The position numbers and the translations under genes are program-made. DNA of 64,000 nucleotides from Capra hircus (Eukaryota; Chordata; Mammalia; Artiodactyla; Bovidae): positions 60,005,591-60,069,590 of the forward strand of contig NC_030811.1 in the NCBI RefSeq assembly GCF_001704415.2, read 5' to 3'. Each line of letters starts with the position of its first letter. Position 1 is the first letter of the stretch. Positions 56,403 to 64,000 of this stretch are shown here, piece after piece. The notes under the pieces are model-generated. The model was not told where the DNA came from, did not search any database, and saw only the letters and a list, made by a program, of their open reading frames with translations.

Positions 56403-57504
56403 CAATATGTTTTATCTTCAGTTATTTTTCTTTGAGTAAAATAGTTCATCATTACAATGTAAATTTAGAAAGGCTACATTTTATTAATGTTATTTGACTA
56501 CAGCAACTGAAGTAGGTTTAATAATTTCAGGACTTTGCACCTTAAATATGAAGGCATAATAAAATGTAAGATGAAAGGTAGTCGTGACCAGAACTGCAAA
56601 CGGGCACTAACATTTGCTATTACTTTCATACTGATTATGCTATCTTTTCCCTCTGCGGTATCCTGGCATGTAAAAGAGAAATGAAATGTATTTTTAACAA
56701 CAAAAGAGGAAACCAAATATAAAAGAAGACCCTTGGAGATCAGTTTTCCTATTACCTTTAGTGAAATTCAGTTGATACCTCTGTTTCTCTTAGATAAGGA
56801 ATATTAATAGGAACATTTCAATCCTCCACAAATAGATCTTTCTTCAACAGAGTGAGTGCATACATGGGCAGTCTGAAAACTATTCTGAACATATGTATAT
56901 AAATTCCTCCCTTTTCTACAAAACAGCATAATTTCCTCTCCTAGTCTCCCATTTTTCTAGTAAAGGATCAATTTTCTCTTCAGCACCCTGAAGGGAAGAA
57001 GCTTTGCCAAGTTCTTACATATCAGACAAAAGGCAGAGGAGCTAGAAAGAGTCTGTTTGTTCACAAAGTGCTCACTCTTCATCAGTAAAGTTGGTGCAGG
57101 TGGTACCTCCCTCAGTGGCACTGTATGCAGGGGGTGAGATGGGAAAAATCAAGGAACAGTTCAAAGGGAGCACAGCTGCCCCCCCCCACCCAAAAACACC
57201 CCATAAAAGCCCACCTCTAGGACTACAGTGCAGTGCTGGGAGAACATCCACCTGGGCCCTGTGCCCACCATGTTCAGGGGCTTATTCTCCAAAAAATTCA
57301 CCCTAAATGGCTTTGAACAGGCAGGAAAGTCTCTTCAATTCTGACAAGTACTTCCTCAGTAAAGGGCCTGGCTAACCACAAAGGGCAAAACAAGCACCCG
57401 TAAAGGGCAGCAAGGGGTATGGTAAGTAGCACAGACTTGGAGAGACACCAATGCGGGTTCCAGTGCAATATGCAAAATCAGCTGATGCTCTTAGAAAAGA
57501 AATA
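56403..57504. other. Intronic sequence, nothing recognised
   Basis: About 1.1 kb with a poly(C) run at 57179-57190. No exon or repeat family recognised. Confidence 0.5.
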
Positions 57505-58607
57505 GCATCACTGACTCAAGGGACATGAATCTGAGCAAACTCTGGGATATACTGAAGGATCAGGAAGCAATAGTTAGAACTCGACATGGAACAACAGATT
57601 GGTTCCAAATAGGAAAAGGAGTACATCAAGGCTGTATATTGTCACCCTGCTTATTTAACTTATATGCAGAGTACATCATGAGAAATGCTGGGCTAGAAGA
57701 AGCACAAGCTGGAATCAAGATTGCCAGGATAAATATCAATAACTGCAGATATGCAGATGATACCACCCTTATGGTAGAAAGTGAAGAAGAACTAAAGAGC
57801 CTCTTGATGAAAGTGAAAGAGGAGAGTGAAAAAGTTGGCTTAAAGCTCAACATTCACAAAACGAAGATCATGGCAACCAGTCCCATCACTTCATGGCAAA
57901 TAGATGGGGAAACAGTGGAAACAGTGGCTAACTTTATTATTCTGGGCTCCAACATCACTGCAGATGGTGATTGCAGCCATGAAATTAAAAGATACTTGCT
58001 CCTTGGAAGGAAAGTTATGACCAACCTAGATAGCATATTCAAAAGCAGAGACATTGCTTTGCCAACAAAGGTCCGTCTAGTCAAGGCTATGGTTTTTCCA
58101 GTGGTCATGTATGGATGTGAGCGTTAGACTGTGAAGAAAGCTGAGCACTGAAGAATTGATGCTTTTGAACTGTGATGTTGGAGAAGACTCTTGAGTCCCT
58201 TGGACTGCAAGAAGATCCAACCAGTCCATCCTAAAGAAGATCAGTCCTGGGTGTTCATTAGAAGGACTGATGTTGAAGCTCAAACTCCAATACTTTGGCC
58301 ACTTGATGTGAAGAGCTGACTCATTTGAAAAGACCTTGATGCTGGGAGGGATTGAAGGCAGGAGGAGAAGGGGACGACAGAGGATGAGATGGTTGGATGG
58401 CATCACTGACTCGATGGACATGGGTTTGGGTAAACTCTGGGAGTTGGTGATGGACAGGGAGGCCTGGCATGCTATGGTTCATGGGGTCGCAAAGAGTCGG
58501 ACATGACTGAGCAACTGGACTGAACTGAACTGAGGGAAACCTGGTATGCTACAGTCCACGGGGTTGCAGAGTTGGACACAACTTAGTGACTGAATAACAA
58601 TAACAAA
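57505..58607 (+). mobile_element. Older BovB 3' end, split by a younger BovB
   Basis: Left part 57505-57566 (AGCATCACTGACTCAAGGGA, GAATCTGAGCAAACTCTGGG, CTGAAGGATCAGGAA) and right part 58534-58607 (GGGAAACCTGGTATGCTACA, CAGAGTTGGACACAACTTAG, then an AATAACAATAAC tail). Together they are one BovB 3' terminus, interrupted by the copy at 57560-58533. Confidence 0.9.
57560..58533 (+). mobile_element. Younger BovB, 974 bp, nested in BovB
   Basis: 5'-truncated in the RT domain (starts at CAGGAAGCAATAGTTAGAAC) and ends with the normal GGACTGAACTGAACTGA. The residual frame at 57525-58127 (200 codons) has GCILSPCLFNLYAEYIMRN and CRYADDTTLMVESEEELKSL, then stops at 58125-58127 where other copies have Trp (TGG to TAG). 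The first 10 or so codons of that frame come from the older flanking BovB. Confidence 0.95.
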
Positions 58608-61600
58608 AACCCACTTCTTCACCTATAACTCTATGTAGGTATTCTCGCTCATTTGCTTAGTGAAGATCAAGTGAGACAACATATAGAAAATGTTTTGAAC
58701 AGATCAACAGGTAAGCCCCAGGGAAATGGTTGCTGTGGGTTATTCACTTTCCATCCAGAATTGCATCAGTGTCCCCTCTCACCTTCCACCAAAAGATCTC
58801 TTATTCAGAAATTCTGGTCCTTTTTCTAGTTCTGGTTCCCTTCAAGATGTCAACGGTCCTTGCATTCTTAAGCTTCAGCTTCCATTAATTCATCCTTCTC
58901 ACTGGCCCCACAGAACTGATTCCCAGACTATGCTCAGCCCACACTTACTCAAAGATCTCACCAATACTGTGCTAAAGGGGCCTTCTTCCCAACACTGTTG
59001 AATCGTCTCCTCACCCCAGGATTCTGCCAACAGAATCAGAAAAGAATTAAAGAATCAAAAGTTCCCCAAAGATCCTGGGGGGATATTGTACCTTCCCCAT
59101 CTCCTTGCATTCAAGTGTGGAAAATTTCAGTCTCCCACCTGCATAGTAATTTGTTCTATTTATAGAGACTTCTGGCAGAAAAGATTCAATAGCATTTTTC
59201 ATTTTCCACTCATTTATACATTCATCAACATTTTACCTGAATTCCAGGTGCTGAGTTACATAAGATAATGCAGCATTGTATGTTGAGTATTCTGTCACTT
59301 CAAAATAAGTGTCCCTAAGCCACCATAAATCTGAGATACATTAATTCTCTTCTTAGGAAAATGACTTAGGTACACAGTTAAGGTGATCAATGCAAAGTTC
59401 AAATACATATGAAATTTCCCTCCACTGATTTGTGTGTGTCTCATTGCTTGGCATTTACTGTGCTTATAAGACATTATAAAAAACCCTGAAGTAATCAAAT
59501 AAATGTATATCTCAGTTAAACATGATGTCATCTGCCATACCATTCCAAGTCAGGGAGCATTCCTTAATGGATAGAGAGGCAGAGAGAAGAAAGAAGAAGA
59601 GGGAGAAAATAGGACTGATGGCAGGAGAAGGATAATGTGAGAATAATCAAGGTGTGGGAGGGTAAACCAAACTAAATATATTTAATGTCTGATGATCCCT
59701 AACGGACGAGGGTGATAACTCCAGGGAACAACTGCATACATGGTCGAGGGCTTAGAAAACCCCACTCCTGCTGCCAAAGGAGTAAACACAAAATCTACCT
59801 CTGTAGGGCACCCCTGAACCCCCAGGGCTGTTCTGAAAAGGCTCTCAGGATTCTGTGAACAGTTCCAGCTCTGGCTAGAACAATTCCCTACACAAGCCCA
59901 ACTCCAGCTCCTGAAGCTTTTCCATTCACACAAATAGAATCATTTGCTAATCACGTTGACATCACTGGGTAAAAGTCTTGCTCACATACATTCTCAGCAG
60001 TCTACTTTTGAACCTGGTAAATATGCATTATCATGCTTTTGGGTTACTATGAACTACTACCACACACTTGTCAAGCTACAAATATATTTCATAGTGACTG
60101 GTAATAACTCTGTTTCACATGAGAGATTAAAATCTTGACAAAGGGAAAGGTTCAAAACTTTAATAACAGGACTTCTGTAAAAATACAGAACAAACATGGG
60201 TCAAGATTTACTCAACTCAGTAATGAAGAAACCAGTAGGATGATAAAGCTGGTTCATAGTGCATTTGAAGAGCAAGGTGTTTGTAGCATCTGCAAAAAGA
60301 ATATTAGTAAAAGACTGCCAGCTTACTTATAAAGCTAGTTAATGTCCTACAGAGCATTACAATATTTGGGGTAAGATTTCCTGCTAGGCAGCTCTACCAG
60401 CTAAAAGCTACGCAGCAGTGTACTGTTTCCCACTCACTAGGCTCTAGTAACAGTAAACAACACAGGTAAACACAGAAATGCTCTCCTGGAGAATGCAATC
60501 ATCTTTGGCCAGGCTTTTTTTTTTTTTTAATGCTCCAATACCACATTGAAAGGATATGCCAGTCTAGTCTTTGCCTCCTTTCCAAATTCTGAATTTTTTT
60601 CTTAGTAACGTATTGACTGTAATGCTACATATTTCAAATAAAGGGAAAAAATAGCTGTGACTTAAACCAAGTTGGCTCGCAAATTAGAATTTTCTCTCAT
60701 TGTTTTTCCCTTTTTCTATTAGAAGATTATTCTTAAATCTGATCTCTGAATTTCTTAGTGTAAAACAAATAGCTGACTCATTACGGGAGAAAAGAAAAGA
60801 GTTTTTAACCTGTCGCTTAAATATCAAACCAACTCACTTCAGATGTTCTGAAAAAGAAATGTGCTGTCAATATTTGTGAGCATAAGAGGGAAGGGAAGGT
60901 TCACCCTTATGAATCTAAGACATGTCAAAATCTCAAAGCTTAGTGCTTTTGACTTATGGCTTTGATTTATGAGCCTTGCAAAAGTCTACAATCTAGAGAT
61001 AATTCTCATCTGAAAGCATAAAACTTCCAGAAATTCCATTTTTAATTAATAAGACTCAGAATTAAGGTTATCATCTTCATCAATTCTAAGCTGTACTTGT
61101 TTTTCATATTTTAATAGTTCTAAATCTGGGTAGAATTTCATAATCAATAGGACCTTTGACTTCTCTCTACCAAACATCAGTCATAAAGTAATTTTCTCTG
61201 CATGAGCATGTGTGAATATTAAAAACCCAGCATCACATAGCAGAATGGGTATCAGGATCTACAATAAAAACCTTGAGACAATATTGGAGGTTTTCTTTTT
61301 TAACCCCAAGCCCCAGTGGTTGTGGAAAGGGGTAGAAGCAGAGGCAACCGAGCATGCTTCACTACATTTCCTGCCTGGTGGGAGCCAAGAGTGTGCCAAC
61401 TCTACAAAACTGAAAGAAGGATAGTTTAAGAGCTCAGCACCATTGACTTTTGTTTTCAGATTCTTTGTAAATTGTATCACCAAATGGTTCCTGACAGCAC
61501 ATGGGGCAAATTGTTTGGAAAATATAGATAGATAATGAAGAATTGAGGTGGAAATGATTCAGAAGAGGTGGGTCCATGGATAGAAATTTCAGGAATGAAA

Positions 61601-61666
61601 CATCTATTTTCCTGCTACTTCTTTTTATGTGCTTTCAAGAGTGTTAAATAATAAGCATCTATATAC
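58608..61666. other. Longest repeat-poor intron block (3 kb)
   Basis: No recognisable ruminant SINE, BovB or L1. 60520-60533 is a poly(T) run. The frames at 59682-59933 (minus) and 60135-60332 (plus) have no recognisable domain. The upstream ELMO1 exon was looked for here and not found. Confidence 0.5.
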
Positions 61667-61736
61667 CCAGGGATTAAACCCAGGCCTCCAGCATTGAAGA
61701 TGGATTCTTTACCAGCTAAGCTACAAAGGAAGCCCA
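61667..61736 (-). mobile_element. Bov-tA tRNA-head fragment (reverse)
   Basis: Only the tRNA-derived head, in reverse: ACCCAGGGATTAAACCCAGG through GCTACAAAGGAAGCCC. It abuts a second partial Bov-tA. Confidence 0.88.
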
Positions 61737-61855
61737 AGAACACTGGAGTGGGTAGCCTATCTCTTCTCCAGCAGATCTGCCCAACCCAGGAATCGAACTG
61801 GGATCTCCTGCACTTCAGGAGGATTCTTTACCAACTGAGCTATCAGGGAAGCCCA
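61737..61855 (-). mobile_element. Bov-tA partial copy (reverse)
   Basis: Begins within the body (AAGAACACTGGAGTGGGTAG) and ends with a complete head (GAGCTATCAGGGAAGCCC). Head-to-tail with the fragment on its left. Confidence 0.9.
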
Positions 61856-61935
61856 TCTATGTATCAGTAAGTCGAATTGAGCTCTTTAAATAAATGTAAT
61901 ATTTTAGAAAATACTTAAATAAGTGGAAATGAAGT

Positions 61936-62141
61936 GTGAAAGTGTTAGTTGCTCAGTTGTGTCTCTTTTCAACCCAAGGACTATAGCCTGCTGGGCTCCT
62001 CTGTCCATGTAATTCTCCAGGCAAAATACTGGAGTGGGTAGACATTCCCTTCTCCAGGGGCTCTTCCTGACCCAGGGATTGAACCTGGGTCTTCTTCATT
62101 GCAGGTAGATTCTTTACCATCTAAGCCACCAGGGAAGACCC
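61936..62141 (-). mobile_element. Bov-tA SINE (reverse)
   Basis: Reverse Bov-tA from GTGAAAGTGTTAGTTGCTCA to TAAGCCACCAGGGAAGACCC. The segment GTGTCTCTTTTCAACCC lacks the usual GACT. Confidence 0.94.
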
Positions 62142-62178
62142 AAATAATAGGATTAAATAAATAGATAATAGTAAATAT

Positions 62179-63157
62179 TGTATGCAGGTCAGGAAGCAAC
62201 AGTTAGAACTGGACATGGAACAATAGACTGGTTCCAAATAGGCAAAGGAGTACGTCAAGGCTGTATATTGTCACCCTGCTTATTTAACTTCTATGCAGAG
62301 TACATCATGAGAAATGCTGGACTGGAAGAAACACAAGCTGGAATCAAGATTGCTGGGAGAAATAGCAATAACCTCAGATATGCATATGACACCACCCTTA
62401 TGGCAGAGTGAAGAGGAACTAAAAAGCCTCGATGAAAGTGAAAGAGGAGAGTGAAAAAGTTGGCTTAAAGCTCAACATTCAGAAAACGAAGATCATGGCA
62501 TCTGGTCCCATCACTTCATGGGAAATAGATGGGGAAACAGTGGAAACAGTGTCAGACTTTATTTGGGCTCCAAAATCACTGCAGATGGTGCCTGCAGCCA
62601 TGAAATTAAAAGACGCTTACTCCTTGGAAGAAAAGTTATGACCAACCTAGACAGCATATTCAAAAGCAGAGACATTACTTTGCCGACTAAGGTCCGTCTA
62701 GTCAAGGCTATGGTTTTTCCTGTGGTCATGTATGGATGTGAGAGTTGGACTGTGAAGAAGGCTGAGCACTGAAGAATTGATGCTTTCGAAGTGTGGTGTT
62801 GGAGAAGACTCTTGAGAGTCCCTTGGACTGCAAGGAGATCCAACCAGTCCATTCTGAAGGAGATCAGCCCTGGGATTTCTTTGGAAGGAATGATGCTAAA
62901 GCTGAAACTCCAGTACTTTGGCCACCTCATGTGAAGAGTTGACTCATTGGAAAAGACTTTGATGCTGGGAGGGATTGGGGGCCGAAGGAGAAGGGGACCA
63001 CAGAGGATGAGATGGCTGGATGGCATCACTGACTTGATGGACATGAATCTGAGCGAACTCCCGGAGTTGGTGATAGACAGGGAGGCCTGGCATGCTGCAA
63101 TTCATGGGGTCACAAAGAGTCAGACACGACTGAGCGACTGAGCTGAACTGAACTGAA
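62179..63157 (+). mobile_element. BovB, 979 bp, 5'-truncated in RT
   Basis: Starts TGTATGCAGGTCAGGAAGCA and ends GAGCTGAACTGAACTGA. Residual frames: 62178-62411 (GKGVRQGCILSPCLFNFYAE, then the catalytic site as YAYD in place of YADD), 62432-62641 and 62518-62772. Small deletions at about 62408 and 62430 and one at 62563 break the reading frame. Inactive. Confidence 0.96.
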
Positions 63158-63591
63158 GTATGGGTTAATAGTTCACTGGTTAGGTTATTTTCATTCTAAG
63201 TTGTACATAAAGTGTATATCTCCCAATAAATGACATCTCTGACAATGAAATATGGAGATATAAATGTAATACAGTAGCAAGAAGGTTTATCCAGGAGAAT
63301 TCTAGGTAAATTTATGTGATTAGCTAAATATAGTCCATTAACTTATTATTGTCACTAAGCCTTACTTTCTCTTCAAATACATTTTAAACTGATGGGAACC
63401 AAGAAAACACATCTAGCATAAAGAGATAGTTAAACTCCATGAATTCCTAAACACACTCATATACATACCGAAAGATAAAAATAAGAACAGCGACAACAGT
63501 ATTTGTCTCCAGGGAAGGGAAGAGGAAGGCTGGAGGAAAGAGGTAGCAGGAATCATTTCACCATTTTTTTTTCCCATCTTCTGTGCCTTTT
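63158..63591. other. Intronic sequence, nothing recognised
   Basis: AT-rich, with no repeat family or exon recognised. Confidence 0.5.
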
Positions 63592-63800
63592 AAGGGCTTC
63601 CTAGGTGGCTCAAGTGGTGATGAATCTATCTGCCACATCGGATGATGCAGTTCAATCCCTGGGTTGCGAAGATCCCCTGGAGGAAAAATGGCAACCCATC
63701 CCAGTATTCTTGCATGGGAAATTCCATGGACAGAGCAGCCTGGTGGGTTACAGTCCATAGGGTCACACAGAGTCAGACACAGCTGAGCACACTCACACAT
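63592..63800 (+). mobile_element. Bov-tA SINE
   Basis: Head AGGGCTTCCTAGGTGGCTCA, box B CAGTTCAATCCCTGGG, end GTCAGACACAGCTGAGCACA. Confidence 0.94.
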
Positions 63801-64000
63801 ATACCTTTTGAATTCTGTACTCATCCTATTCAATATATAAGAAAAGATAATAAGAAATTTTTTTCAATAAAAAGTTATCATTTAGAAGAACACTGTTTTA
63901 CCATTTAGAAGATATCAATCACTGAACAATGGTAGATGTTAAGAGTTAAAAGAGCCTCCAATGACCATCCTGTAACAACATTCTCAAAGATGGAGCTGAG

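Larger units (their letters stand above)
1..64000 (-). other. ELMO1: ELMO1 gene interior (introns plus two exons)
   Basis: The whole window lies inside the ELMO1 transcription unit, read on the minus strand. Two consecutive coding exons are visible (39646-39750, then 6309-6417), so 39751-64000 is the 3' part of the upstream intron, 6418-39645 is a complete 33,228-bp intron, and 1-6308 is the 5' part of the next intron. I looked on the minus strand for the neighbouring coding exons (the segment before NHVNPAMD and the one continuing after KVGEL) and did not find them, so they should lie outside. No promoter, first exon, poly(A) site or CpG island was recognised. The gene extent is inferred from the two exons and from the known large size of mammalian ELMO1. 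Confidence 0.93.

Noticed and set aside
57525..58127. 200-codon frame with an unusual N-terminus
   Set aside because: The N-terminal codons come from the older flanking BovB and the rest from the younger one, so it is an artefact of nesting.
59682..59933. Possible missing upstream ELMO1 exon in this 83-codon minus-strand frame
   Set aside because: The translation does not resemble the ELMO1 segment expected before NHVNPAMD, and no matching splice sites were seen.
60135..60332. 65-codon frame in the retroposon-free block
   Set aside because: No recognisable protein feature and no evidence of transcription signals. Short frames of this size are expected by chance.
1303..63800. tRNA genes at the Bov-tA and CHR heads
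   Set aside because: The heads keep box A/B-like motifs but not a full cloverleaf. They are SINE promoters repeated many times in the window.

Overview
The window is vertebrate nuclear DNA from a ruminant, most likely a bovid. The evidence is the large number of ruminant-specific retroposons (BovB/RTE LINEs, Bov-tA and Bov-A2 SINEs), with Cetartiodactyla CHR SINEs and L1 copies. There is no bacterial-style gene organisation, and nearly all of the long open frames are transposon remnants or chance.

The only host protein-coding sequence I can support is two exons of ELMO1 on the minus strand: 39646-39750 (35 codons) and 6309-6417 (36 codons plus one base). The first ends exactly on a codon and the second starts on one, so they read through in frame across a 33,228-bp intron. 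Together they encode part of the ELMO domain of ELMO1, which with a DOCK protein forms a Rac exchange factor used in engulfment and cell migration. The rest of the window is ELMO1 intron: the 3' side of one intron (39751-64000), one whole intron (6418-39645) and the 5' side of the next (1-6308).

The layout, left to right: 1-1083 is a BovB fragment abutting an L1 3' end. 6.3-6.4 kb holds the second exon. 6.8-11.3 kb holds an L1 split by a Bov-tA, a 1.7-kb BovB with a long reverse-transcriptase frame, and a CHR SINE. 13.9-15.0 kb has a 21-bp minisatellite and two Bov-A2 dimers. 16-18.5 kb has MER5A-like DNA transposons. 22.7-23.6 kb is an old L1. 25.5-28.1 kb is a near full-length Tigger DNA transposon split by BovB, followed by a MaLR-like LTR. 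31.4-32.8 kb is a MIR split by BovB plus two SINEs. 35.0-35.9 kb is an L2 split by a Bov-A unit. 36.2-37.2 kb has GT microsatellites and SINEs. 39.6-39.8 kb holds the first exon. 41.9-42.8 kb is a MIR split by L1. 44.7-46.0 kb has three more MER5A-like copies. 50.4-53.8 kb is a 3.3-kb L1 carrying a Bov-A2. 57.5-58.6 kb is a BovB inside a BovB. 61.7-63.2 kb is a pile-up of Bov-tA units and BovB.

I found no undescribed gene system. The most informative material is the nested insertions, many with visible target-site duplications, which give a relative order of transposon activity inside one gene. Repeat family names come from recognition of consensus features from memory, not from a database search, and outer boundaries are good to roughly 5-20 bases unless a target-site duplication fixes them.
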